A model generated the notes under the pieces. That model did not search any database and was not told where the DNA came from. It was given only the letters and a program-made list of their open reading frames with translations. Positions 1-6,520 of a stretch of 12,266 bases of DNA are shown here, piece by piece; position 1 is the first letter of the stretch, and the number at the start of each line of letters is the position of its first letter. The DNA lies in NCBI GenBank assembly GCA_964625865.1, contig CAZVEV010000184.1, positions 1-12,266 of the forward strand, in the 5' to 3' direction. The stretch comes from CAZVEV01 sp964625865. Its GTDB lineage: Bacteria; Planctomycetota; Phycisphaerae; SM23-33. Both the position numbers and the translations under genes were made by a program.

Positions 1-27
1 CCGTCCCCGCTTGGTTTTTTGGGGGCT

Positions 28-42
28 GAAGGTCGAAGGTTG
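28..42 (+). repeat. Heptamer repeat GAAGGTC/GAAGGTT
   Basis: Two consecutive 7-base units, GAAGGTC and GAAGGTT, followed by G. The 15-base string matches the reverse complement of 350-364 at 14 of 15 positions, and it belongs to the same AAGGT-containing family as the tandem at 5097-5127. Confidence 0.55.
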
Positions 43-111
43 GGCGTCAGGCTGACGTTTGTCCGGACGCGGCCGGTTTTCAGTGGCGTCGGGGGGGGCG
101 GAGGACCGTCC

Positions 112-201
112 AGCACGCACGAGGCCGCGGCCTAAGCGACGATCTGTCGGCCGACGGGTGGGGGGGTGGATAGAGGCGTGGCATGCGGCCAGGGGGCGGC
201 T
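112..201 (+). repeat. Dispersed 90-base intergenic repeat, copy 1
   Basis: This block aligns without gaps to 6576-6665. By my hand alignment 68 of 90 bases match: 39 of the first 43 and 20 of the last 22, with a divergent middle. It starts AGCACGCACGAGGC and ends GGGGGCGGCT. Copy 1 includes the perfect palindrome AGGCCGCGGCCT at 122-133; copy 2 has one change there. Both copies lie between genes and in the same orientation. Open frames through both translate to similar Arg/Pro-rich peptides, which I take as a by-product of the repeat. Confidence 0.8.
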
Positions 202-343
202 AAACGTCTCGGCCGCCCTCACGGTCCGGCGTCCTGGGTCGGCCGGAGGACTGATCGATCCCCGCCGAGACCGCAGTGGAAGCCTACTCTTTGCAGCAGC
301 GCTGCTTGGCGTTTGTGTGGGCCACCGCGTCGATCACCCCCTT

Positions 344-364
344 GACCTTCAACCTTGGACCTTC
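344..364 (-). repeat. Heptamer repeat, inverted orientation
   Basis: Three consecutive 7-base units read on the + strand as GACCTTC, AACCTTG, GACCTTC. On the minus strand this is the AAGGT heptamer family also seen at 28-42 and 5097-5127. It lies about 25 bases upstream of the J-protein promoter. Confidence 0.55.
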
Positions 365-388
365 CACCGCCTTCCGTGCGAGACGCTC

Positions 389-417
389 TTCACATAGTGG
401 CACACGGCACCTAGAAT
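389..417 (+). promoter_or_regulatory. Sigma70-type promoter of the J-protein gene, probably leaderless
   Basis: The -35 element TTCACA (389-394) and the -10 element TAGAAT (412-417) each match consensus at 5 of 6 positions and are separated by an ideal 17 bases. Transcription would be expected to start about 7 bases after the -10, at or next to the ATG at 425. No Shine-Dalgarno sequence precedes that ATG. Together this predicts a leaderless mRNA. The prediction is from sequence only. Confidence 0.6.
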
Positions 418-424
418 ACCCTCC

Positions 425-1381
425 ATGGGTGATCGAGACTACTACCAGGTGCTTGGCGTCAAGCGCGGGGCGACGGCGGCGGAGATCAAGTCCGCCTACC
501 GCAAACTCGCGCGGAAGTTCCACCCGGAGGTGAACAAGGAACCGGGCGCCGAGGCGAAGTTCAAGGAAGCCACCGAAGCCTACGAAGTGCTCAGCAGTTC
601 CCAGAAGCGTTCGGCGTACGATCAGTTCGGCCGGGCCGGCGTGGCCGGCCAGGGCGCCTATACGCGGACCGGGGCACCGGGAGCCGGATTCGGGGCCAGT
701 TTCGAGGAGATCTTCGGCGCCGCCCAGGCCCGCGGCGGGGGGGGCGGAGGGTTCATGGGAATGGGGCTCGAGGATATTCTCAGCGCCCTGCGCGGGGGGC
801 GGCGCCGCCCGGGGCGAGCCAAGACCAAGACCCGGGGCGAGAACATCGAGTATGACCTGACGCTCGATTTCATGCAGGCCATGTGGGGCACGACCGCGTC
901 GATCCGCCTGACGCCCCGGGGGGGCGGACGTGGCGAGACCCTCGAGGTCAAGATCCCCGCGGGCGTGGACGAGGGATCGCGCGTTCGCGTGCGCGGCAAG
1001 GGCGGGGACGGCCCCGGCGGAAAGGGCGACCTGTATATCGTTACGCACGTGGGGCCGCACCCGTACTTCAGGCGGGAAGGCAAGGACATCACCGTCGACG
1101 TGCCGATCGGCCTGTGCGAGGCGGCGCTGGGGGCCCGGATCGACGTGCCGACCATCGACGGGATGACCACGGTGACGGTCCCGCCCGGGACGGCGGGGGG
1201 GCAGCGACTGCGGCTCAGGGGCAAGGGCGTTCGGGCCGCGGGGGTCAAGAGTCGCGGCGATCAGTACGTCGTGATCCGTATCGTTCCGCCGAAGGACCTC
1301 ACCGCCGAACAGAAGACGCTGCTCCGGGAGTTCGACAAGGCCCACTCGCACGATCCGAGGGCAGGGGCGCCATGGACATAG
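425..1381 (+). CDS. DnaJ/CbpA-type co-chaperone with HPE instead of HPD
   Basis: Cytoplasmic Hsp40 of 318 residues. A J-domain (about 5-67) is followed by a Gly/Phe-rich linker (about 68-112) and two beta-barrel client-binding domains (about 142-210 and 217-290). The second contains the typical GTAGGQRLRLRGKG segment. There are no CxxCxGxG zinc-finger repeats and only one cysteine (C231), so it is a class II, CbpA-like protein rather than DnaJ itself. The family delivers unfolded clients to DnaK and stimulates its ATPase through an invariant His-Pro-Asp; here that tripeptide is His-Pro-Glu (33-35, codons 521-529). The rest of the J-domain is well preserved. The ATG at 425 gives the full J-domain start; no ribosome-binding site precedes it but a good promoter does. 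The 3' end overlaps the next gene. No dnaK or grpE is nearby. Confidence 0.94.
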   Translation: MGDRDYYQVLGVKRGATAAEIKSAYRKLARKFHPEVNKEPGAEAKFKEATEAYEVLSSSQKRSAYDQFGRAGVAGQGAYTRTGAPGAGFGASFEEIFGAAQARGGGGGGFMGMGLEDILSALRGGRRRPGRAKTKTRGENIEYDLTLDFMQAMWGTTASIRLTPRGGGRGETLEVKIPAGVDEGSRVRVRGKGGDGPGGKGDLYIVTHVGPHPYFRREGKDITVDVPIGLCEAALGARIDVPTIDGMTTVTVPPGTAGGQRLRLRGKGVRAAGVKSRGDQYVVIRIVPPKDLTAEQKTLLREFDKAHSHDPRAGAPWT

Positions 1382-1737
1382 ACCCGCTAAACAGAGTTGG
1401 AAAGACAAGCTGGATTATCGCGATCGTGGCGCTGGTTGCAGTGGCCGCCGCGCAGGTCTACCAGATCGTCGTCGCCACCAGCGCCGCCGGCTCGCTGGAC
1501 GGCCCCGCACGGAAGTCGATGCACCGGCTGGCCGGTCTGGGCGTGGCCGTCCTCTCGGTGGTCCTGGTCGCACTGTTCTGGCTGGCGGTACGGCTGTTCA
1601 GGGCTCGCAGGATCGGCCCTCCCCTAAGCCACCCCCGCACGCCGTACGTTGACGCCTGGGCCGCCGCCGGGGAGCGGTTCGAGCTGGACGAGGACGAGAC
1701 GTCGGACGACGACGAAGACGACACTGTCGCGGACTGA
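1372..1737 (+). CDS. Small two-helix membrane protein with acidic tail
   Basis: A 121-residue protein of no family I recognise. The ATG at 1372 lies inside the last codons of the J-protein gene (10-base overlap, different frame), and AGGGG sits 4 bases before it, so translation is probably coupled to the upstream gene. Two hydrophobic segments at about residues 14-36 and 53-75 look like transmembrane helices, and a basic cluster (RLFRARR) follows the second. The last 20 residues are almost all Asp/Glu. The reading frame is open further upstream, but only antisense-like within the J-protein, and the product is plausible only from 1372. It ends 7 bases before the end of a converging gene. The overlap suggests a role linked to the co-chaperone, but nothing in the protein shows what it does. 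Confidence 0.75.
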   Translation: MDIDPLNRVGKTSWIIAIVALVAVAAAQVYQIVVATSAAGSLDGPARKSMHRLAGLGVAVLSVVLVALFWLAVRLFRARRIGPPLSHPRTPYVDAWAAAGERFELDEDETSDDDEDDTVAD

Positions 1738-1744
1738 TTCGGGG

Positions 1745-2599
1745 CTATCGTCCTGTCGTGGCGCGGAAGAGCCTGGCCTGCCCCGGCGCGATCTCTACCG
1801 CCGCCCCGTGATGTGGATGCAGTGTCATCGTCTCGGCTTCCATGTGTGAGTCATCCTCGTACACGGGCGCCAGCTTTGCGTCCGGATGCGTCCAGCGGCA
1901 GGTCCGCCGGGCCGAGACGACGTAGAGAAACCTCTCGCCGGATGCCGCGGCGCCCACCGGGGCCTCTGTGATAGGTCCACCCTCAACGAGTACGTCCTGG
2001 CCGGCCAGTACCCATGCGCCCACTCCGCTTGTGACGACGATCACGCCCAGCACGGCGGCCAGGCGAATCGCTCTGCGGCGCAGGAACAGCGTCGCGGCGG
2101 CCGCAATCGCCCCGAGCGCCGCGGCGAGCATGATGTTCCGGCGCAGCGGCGCCGACCAGCGGGGCTGTGACCGGCCGTAACGCGCGTAGTCCGTCGGCGC
2201 GATCAGTTCGTCGCGCGTGACTTGTTCGATGGGCCAGGTGATCGTCGCCTCGCCGGGGCCCAACCTGGGATCGCCCCTGAACGTCGCGCGGTAGGTCTGC
2301 ACCTGCGAGCCGGCCGGAAGCAGTACGGAGACCGTCTGCCGCTCCGACGGCGCCAGTGTCACCGGCTGGACCATCGTCGGGCCTCCCTCGGTCCATCGCA
2401 GGCGGACTTCACGAAGCGTCTCGGTGCTGTGGTTGACCAGCGTCAGGTCCGCAACGCGGTAGGGGCCGGACGCACCGGCCTGGTCTGCTGACGGGGCGAG
2501 GGTCAACTCGACCTTGGGGTCATACGCGCCGGCCGGCGCCGCAAAAACCAGCGTCAGCGCAAGGACCGCGACGCGTGCGGATCGAGTATGACGGGTCAT
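1745..2599 (-). CDS. Exported membrane-anchored protein of unknown function
   Basis: A 284-residue protein. Residues 1-25 form a signal peptide (basic start, hydrophobic core, APAGA before the likely cut). Residues 27-125 are rich in beta-strand patterns and resemble an Ig-like or DUF11-like fold (segment ADLTLVNHSTETLREVRLRW). Two hydrophobic segments at about 155-173 and 178-199 follow, joined by a short basic loop (RRRA), and then an 85-residue polar C-terminal region rich in His. I recognise no enzyme motif. The ATG at 2599 overlaps the TGA of the debranching enzyme gene as ATGA, a classical sign of translational coupling, so it is probably made together with that enzyme. Its function is unknown; it may be an envelope protein. 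Confidence 0.82.
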   Translation of the reverse strand: MTRHTRSARVAVLALTLVFAAPAGAYDPKVELTLAPSADQAGASGPYRVADLTLVNHSTETLREVRLRWTEGGPTMVQPVTLAPSERQTVSVLLPAGSQVQTYRATFRGDPRLGPGEATITWPIEQVTRDELIAPTDYARYGRSQPRWSAPLRRNIMLAAALGAIAAAATLFLRRRAIRLAAVLGVIVVTSGVGAWVLAGQDVLVEGGPITEAPVGAAASGERFLYVVSARRTCRWTHPDAKLAPVYEDDSHMEAETMTLHPHHGAAVEIAPGQARLFRATTGR

Positions 2600-4617
2600 G
2601 GCTTGGCGCCCTCCGCGCAGTGTTCGACGAGCATCCGGGCGCGGAGCACTTCGGCGACCGACCAGGCCTGCGCAATGCAGCCGCGCGGCTCGTGAGGCGC
2701 CTCGCCGTCAAATATCTCGCTGATGAAGCCCAGCCCGGCCTGGTCGAGATGCTCATCAAAGCCGTCCAGCCAGGTGCGGGCCTGGGCGATCGCAAAGGGG
2801 GTGGGCCCTTCGACCTTCATGTACGCCTCGATGAACGCCCCGATCAGCCAGGGCCACACCGTCCCCTGGTGATACGCCCTGTCTCGCGACTCCCAACTGC
2901 TGCCGTATCGCCCGCGGAACCGCGGATCGCTCGGCGCCAGCGTCCGCAGGCCCATGGGCGTCAGCAGGGCCTCGGTGACCACATCGAGCACCGATCGCTG
3001 CCGGGCCTCGTCCAGGGCGCTGTGCGGCAGGGAGACGGCGAAGATCTGGTTCGGGCGGATCGAGGCGTCGCGATGGTCCTCGGCGACGCAGTCGAACAGG
3101 CAGCCGGCCTCGTCGTTCCAGAACGCCCTGACCAGTGCCGGACCGATCAGGTCGGCGACTTGCGCGTAGTGGGCGGCCCCTGCCGGGTCGCTCGCCGCAC
3201 ACCGCTCGGCCATGATCCGATGCGCGCTATACCACAGGGCGTTGATCTCCACCGCCTTGCCGTGCCGCGGCGTGATCGCCTCGGCGGCGAGTTTCGCGTC
3301 CATCCAGGTCAGTTGCGTCTGGGGCGAGCCCCCGGTCAGCAGGCCGTCGGCGTCGGCACGAATGCCAAACTGCGCCCCGTCATGGTACGCCCGCAGGATC
3401 GCGTCGGCCGCAGGCATCAGCGTGTCACGCCAGAACACCTCGTCCCCGGACGCCCGGACAAACCGCTCGGCAGCGATGATGAACCACAGCGAGGCGTCGA
3501 TGCTGTTGTAGTGGGCCCCCGCGGAGTAGTCGTCGAAACGGTTGGGCACCATGCCGTCAGCGATGTGTGAGGCGAAGGTCTGGAAGACCTGCCTGGCCAG
3601 GTCAAACCGTCCGGTTGTCAGCAGCAGGCCCGGCAGGGCGATGAACGTATCGCGGCCCCAGTCGGCGAACCAGGGGTATCCGGCGAGGATAGTGGCCGAG
3701 GAACTGGCGTTGCGGAAGTTGCGCCGGACGATGAAGGCGTCGGTGGCCTCGGCGATGCGGCGGGTGGCGCGGCTGGCGTTGGGGCCGACGGAATCGGCAA
3801 GCTCGGCCTTCCGTGCTTGCCGGGAGGCCACCGCGGCGTCGAAGTCCATCGTGCCCGGATCGTTGGCCGCGGCGACCAGTTGGCAGGATCGGCCCGGGGC
3901 CAGTTCGAACACATACGAGCCGGGGCAGTAGAGGTCTTCGGCACCGCCTTGGCCTCGGGCGATGTCCACGCGGTAAAGGAAACGATACCACCACTGGCTC
4001 TCGCCGGTGAAACTGCCGCCGTCGGCCGTCAGGTACACCGCGTGGTCGGGCCACTTCAGGTCCTGCACCATCACGTGGGCGTCGCTGACCTCGAAGGTCA
4101 ACTGGTGGGGCTGATCGGCCTGCCGGATGTGGTGGAAGTCGCGCAGGGCGAGAAAGGGCCTGACGTTCAGCGTTGCCGCCGCGCCGTCCAGCGTGTAGCG
4201 CACCGCGACGGTGTTGGCTGACTCGGCCAGGACGATCTCCTTGGTCAATGTCGCCCCGCCGGCGCGGTACACGAACGTTGCCGCCGCGTCATTTCGGAAC
4301 TCCGCCAGGTGCGCCGTGCCGCACGGCGAGAAGGCGTCCTCGAACTCGTTGGTCGCCAGTTCGACCGTGTGTCCGTCGACGGTCAACTCCTCCATGACCG
4401 TCGCGAGGGCAACGAACCGGCCCACGGGCGGCGTGGCGGCCGCAACAAGCAGGCCGTGATATCGTCGCGTGTTGCAGCCGACGACAGTCGACGAGGCGTA
4501 GGCGCCGATCCGGTTGGTCACCAGCCACTCGCGATCGAGCATCGCCGCCGGATCGTTCCCGATCGTCACGGTGATCGGCCCATCGAGGTCTGCAGTGTCA
4601 GGTAAGGTCTGTGTCAT
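2596..4617 (-). CDS. Amylo-alpha-1,6-glucosidase (glycogen debranching enzyme, GH133 type)
   Basis: A 673-residue cytoplasmic enzyme expected to hydrolyse alpha-1,6 branch points during glycogen or maltodextrin breakdown. The N-terminal domain (about 25-260) carries the family segment REWLVTNRIGAYASST and RRYHGLLVA (29-59). The C-terminal alpha/alpha-barrel (about 285-665) carries GYPWFADWGRDTFIALPG (313-330), WMDAK (438-442), EINALW (457-462), RPNQIFAVSLP (521-531), YHQGTVWPW (582-590) and GCIAQAWSVAE (646-656). These are the acidic and aromatic signatures of archaeal/bacterial GDE_N + GDE_C proteins, and the length is typical. The ATG at 4617 is preceded by GGAGG but with 15 bases between, unusually far. 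A TATAAT at 4650-4655 may start the transcript. The gene heads a two-gene operon with the membrane protein overlapping its stop. No glycogen synthase or phosphorylase is in the window. Confidence 0.96.
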   Translation of the reverse strand: MTQTLPDTADLDGPITVTIGNDPAAMLDREWLVTNRIGAYASSTVVGCNTRRYHGLLVAAATPPVGRFVALATVMEELTVDGHTVELATNEFEDAFSPCGTAHLAEFRNDAAATFVYRAGGATLTKEIVLAESANTVAVRYTLDGAAATLNVRPFLALRDFHHIRQADQPHQLTFEVSDAHVMVQDLKWPDHAVYLTADGGSFTGESQWWYRFLYRVDIARGQGGAEDLYCPGSYVFELAPGRSCQLVAAANDPGTMDFDAAVASRQARKAELADSVGPNASRATRRIAEATDAFIVRRNFRNASSSATILAGYPWFADWGRDTFIALPGLLLTTGRFDLARQVFQTFASHIADGMVPNRFDDYSAGAHYNSIDASLWFIIAAERFVRASGDEVFWRDTLMPAADAILRAYHDGAQFGIRADADGLLTGGSPQTQLTWMDAKLAAEAITPRHGKAVEINALWYSAHRIMAERCAASDPAGAAHYAQVADLIGPALVRAFWNDEAGCLFDCVAEDHRDASIRPNQIFAVSLPHSALDEARQRSVLDVVTEALLTPMGLRTLAPSDPRFRGRYGSSWESRDRAYHQGTVWPWLIGAFIEAYMKVEGPTPFAIAQARTWLDGFDEHLDQAGLGFISEIFDGEAPHEPRGCIAQAWSVAEVLRARMLVEHCAEGAKP

Positions 4618-4649
4618 GGCTATACTATCGGTCCTCCGCCGGTGTGTTC

Positions 4650-4655
4650 ATTATA
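4650..4655 (-). promoter_or_regulatory. Possible -10 box for the debranching enzyme operon
   Basis: A perfect TATAAT on the minus strand about 33 bases before the ATG at 4617. The expected -35 position (about 4673-4678) reads GAGGTG and does not match consensus, so the promoter call rests on the -10 alone. Confidence 0.35.
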
Positions 4656-4700
4656 GGTGATCCAGTCGCGCCCACCTCGGGGCGGACGTCATGGGCGCGG

Positions 4701-5096
4701 CTATCCCTTGCGGAGGATCTCGGGAATCGGCGTGATCTTGCCCTCCGCGTCGACGCAGCCGAGGGTGGTTTCGGCACGGGCCAGCACGGTCGGCTCGCCG
4801 GCGCGGCGGATCTCGTAGGTGTGCTGCATCTTGACCTGCCCCATCTTCTTCAACTGCGTGGTCACCACCAGCAGGTCGTCGTAGTGGGCCGGCGCGAGAT
4901 ACGTGATGGCGGCCTTGACCACGACGAGCCTGATCCCCGCGTCCTCGCACTGGCGGTAGGTCATGCCCGTCCGGCGGAGCAGTTCGGTGCGTCCGATTTC
5001 ACAGTAGACCCAGTAGCGGCTGTGGTGGAGAAAGCCCATCTGGTCCACCTCGGCGTATCGGACACGAATCTCAACGTCGCAGGAATCAGAAGTCAT
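4701..5096 (-). CDS. Acyl-CoA thioesterase, YbgC/FadM (4HBT hotdog) family
   Basis: A 131-residue protein with the length and layout of single-domain 4HBT thioesterases, which hydrolyse acyl-CoA esters in the cytoplasm as homotetramers. The active-site segment RYAEVDQMGFLHHSRYWVY (13-31) has the Asp (D18) that acts as catalytic base in this family, followed by G21 and the HHxxY region. The long helix RTELLRRTGM and the later strands (TYLAPAHYDDLLVV, MQHTYEIRRAG) also fit. Substrate range cannot be read from sequence. The ATG at 5096 lies directly against a heptamer tandem repeat, with no Shine-Dalgarno sequence. An upstream start is unlikely because the motif already sits at the normal distance from the N-terminus. 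It lies 83 bases upstream of the debranching gene and may or may not share a transcript with it. Confidence 0.92.
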   Translation of the reverse strand: MTSDSCDVEIRVRYAEVDQMGFLHHSRYWVYCEIGRTELLRRTGMTYRQCEDAGIRLVVVKAAITYLAPAHYDDLLVVTTQLKKMGQVKMQHTYEIRRAGEPTVLARAETTLGCVDAEGKITPIPEILRKG

Positions 5097-5127
5097 AGGT
5101 CTAAGGTCTAAGGTCTAAGGTCCAAGG
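5097..5127 (+). repeat. Heptamer tandem repeat AGGTCTA x4
   Basis: Units AGGTCTA at 5097-5103, 5104-5110 and 5111-5117, then AGGTCCA at 5118-5124 and a partial AGG. The first unit touches the start codon of the thioesterase on the other strand, so any ribosome entry there must use the repeat. It shares AAGGTCCAAGG with the reverse complement of the 344-364 cluster. Confidence 0.85.
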
Positions 5128-5147
5128 AGAACAGCCAGAGTAGTAGG

Positions 5148-5167
5148 GCGTGCAACTCGTTGCACGC
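5148..5167. repeat. Perfect 9-base inverted repeat (hairpin)
   Basis: Arms GCGTGCAAC (5148-5156) and GTTGCACGC (5159-5167) are exact reverse complements with TC between them, so the hairpin would realistically have 8 pairs and a 4-base loop. There is no T-run on either side, so it is not a standard intrinsic terminator. It could be a REP-like element, a protein-binding palindrome, or a transcript-end stabiliser for the 5276-6463 gene. Confidence 0.6.
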
Positions 5168-5245
5168 GGAAGGACGGTCGCACTCTCCTCGCCACCCGAC
5201 ACGTCACACGCCCTTCGCCGACGTATTCGATAGCAGACCCCAGTT

Positions 5246-5277
5246 AACCAGTCAACCAATCAACCAGTCAACCAGCT
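5246..5277 (+). repeat. Octamer tandem repeat AACCAGTC x4
   Basis: Four adjacent 8-base units: AACCAGTC (5246-5253), AACCAATC (5254-5261), AACCAGTC (5262-5269), AACCAGCT (5270-5277). The last unit overlaps the TAG stop of the FlgT-like gene at 5276-5278. With the heptamer array at 5097 it brackets the 179-base spacer. Confidence 0.8.
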
Positions 5278-6463
5278 ACTCCGTCTTCTTGACCGCCAAT
5301 CCCAGCCGACTGGCGGTCAGCTCCTTGACGGCGAGTTTGACGGACTTCAGTTCGGTCAGGCGGTCGGCGAGGATTTCCGTGCTGTAGCGGTACTCGACGT
5401 CTATCCGGGCCACCTCCTCGGTGATCTCGCGAAGCCGCAACGCCTGGATGCCGCGCATCTTCATCACTTCGGCCTTGAACGTCTTCCACGTTGCGAAGTC
5501 CATCCCCGCCACGTTCAACTGCGTGGTGCGCGTGACGACCTGGCGCTTGCGCCAGGCCTCGATAATGGCGGCCAGCACCTTCGGCGAGGCGTCCTTGCCC
5601 AGTTTGGCCAGCGCCCCGCGCTCGCCGCCGCTGCGCTGAAGCGTGTTGCTTGTCGTGTTGAAGTTCTTGACCGCGATGATCTCGGCCGAGTCGCTCTGGA
5701 CGACGCGGATATTCAGCGACGCGACGTACTGGTGCATTCGCGTGCCCGCGATCGTCAGCGACTGGCTGTACTTCGAATTGGCATGGCCGGTGATGACGAC
5801 GTCGGCCTTGAACTGAACGCCCAACGCCGCGATCGCCTTGGTGTCGTTCTTGACCGTCGCGATCAGGACGTCGCGCTTGGTGACCTTGGCGCTCGTGCGC
5901 CGGTCCATCAGCTTGATGCCCTTGGACAGCATGAAGTCTTCCAGCGCCGTCTGCAGCGTGCCGCCCTCCTCGGCCTTGTAGATCGGAATGCCATTCGCCC
6001 ACGTGATCGTCTCAGCCACCGCGACGATCACTCGTGGGTTGCCCTCCCGATCGACCGTTGCGGCGATGGTGGCCCACTCTTCCTCGAAGTGCTGCGTCGA
6101 GACCCGGGCGCGGATCTTGCAGAAACTCCTGTCGTCGACGGTCCACTTCTTGACGACCTCGTGCTCTCGGACGTAGCCGACGGCATTGGCGAAGATCTTG
6201 TCGTAGACGACCTGGTAGTTCTTCGTCTTGGTCTGGGCCTTGAGGAACGTCCCGCACGTCTGCTCGACCGCCTTGCGCTGTGCGGCAGCCAGCGCTTCGT
6301 CGGCGGCCCGGAGGTTCGTCCCCGCCGCAACGCCGATAACGGTGACCCACTTGTCGACGATCTTGTCGACCTTGACAGTCTGCCCGCGAGCGGCCGGCCC
6401 GGCGGCGATGACGACGAGACACGCGGCGACGGCGGCGAAACGACGGAGTGTTGCTCGGCACAT
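5276..6463 (-). CDS. Secreted FlgT/LPP20-like protein
   Basis: A protein of 395 residues from the ATG at 6463. An in-frame ATG at 6478 would add five residues, but GGAG lies 8 bases before the 6463 ATG and nothing resembling a ribosome site precedes 6478. A signal peptide (hydrophobic AAVAACLVVIAAGPAARG) ends near residue 27. The next 95 residues (WVTVIGVAAGTNLRAADEAL, AQRKAVEQTCGTF, then VVYDKIFANAVGYVREHEVV) follow the pattern of the FlgT N-terminal and LPP20 domains: a strand, then a helix of repeated AAAxxKAVEQ type, then a helix before a final strand. A middle alpha/beta domain (about 140-290) and a C-terminal strand-helix domain (about 305-395; RIDVEYRYSTEILADRLTEL) complete a FlgT-like three-part layout. 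FlgT shapes the periplasmic H ring of Vibrio flagella, but no flagellar gene is nearby and distant planctomycete relatives may have other envelope roles. The family call is from pattern recognition only. Confidence 0.78.
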   Translation of the reverse strand: MCRATLRRFAAVAACLVVIAAGPAARGQTVKVDKIVDKWVTVIGVAAGTNLRAADEALAAAQRKAVEQTCGTFLKAQTKTKNYQVVYDKIFANAVGYVREHEVVKKWTVDDRSFCKIRARVSTQHFEEEWATIAATVDREGNPRVIVAVAETITWANGIPIYKAEEGGTLQTALEDFMLSKGIKLMDRRTSAKVTKRDVLIATVKNDTKAIAALGVQFKADVVITGHANSKYSQSLTIAGTRMHQYVASLNIRVVQSDSAEIIAVKNFNTTSNTLQRSGGERGALAKLGKDASPKVLAAIIEAWRKRQVVTRTTQLNVAGMDFATWKTFKAEVMKMRGIQALRLREITEEVARIDVEYRYSTEILADRLTELKSVKLAVKELTASRLGLAVKKTE

Positions 6464-6520
6464 GGTCCTGTCTCCCATACAACGGTCACATGACGTGTCC
6501 TATCCACGGGTTCACATGTA

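Larger units (their letters stand above)
1..424. other. Gene-less spacer upstream of the J-protein
   Basis: I see no convincing coding region here. The longest open frame (from a TTG at 59 to 397) has an arginine- and proline-rich translation with no recognisable domain, and part of it is a dispersed repeat that recurs between genes at 6576. The stretch holds a heptamer repeat at 28-42, the dispersed 90-base repeat at 112-201 with a perfect 12-base palindrome at 122-133, an oppositely oriented heptamer cluster at 344-364, and a promoter just before the J-protein gene at 389-417. The two heptamer clusters form an imperfect inverted repeat around roughly 300 bases. Confidence 0.7.

Noticed and set aside
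59..397. 112-residue TTG-started open frame in the left spacer
   Set aside because: Its centre is the dispersed repeat, and the rest has no protein-like features or ribosome site.
284..1408. Long minus-strand open frame (374 residues) opposite the J-protein
   Set aside because: Its composition is that of antisense high-GC DNA, it has no domain or ribosome site, and the + strand has a clear Hsp40.
2575..3570. 331-residue + strand open frame opposite the debranching enzyme
   Set aside because: Arg/Pro/Gly-rich translation without motifs, overlapped by a conserved enzyme on the other strand.
4669..4684. CGCCC/GGGCG hairpin between the thioesterase and debranching genes as a terminator
   Set aside because: Only five pairs and no T-run. 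It is expected often in DNA this rich in GC.
5097..5277. Heptamer and octamer arrays as a CRISPR array
   Set aside because: Units are 7-8 bases, contiguous and without spacers. No cas gene is present.
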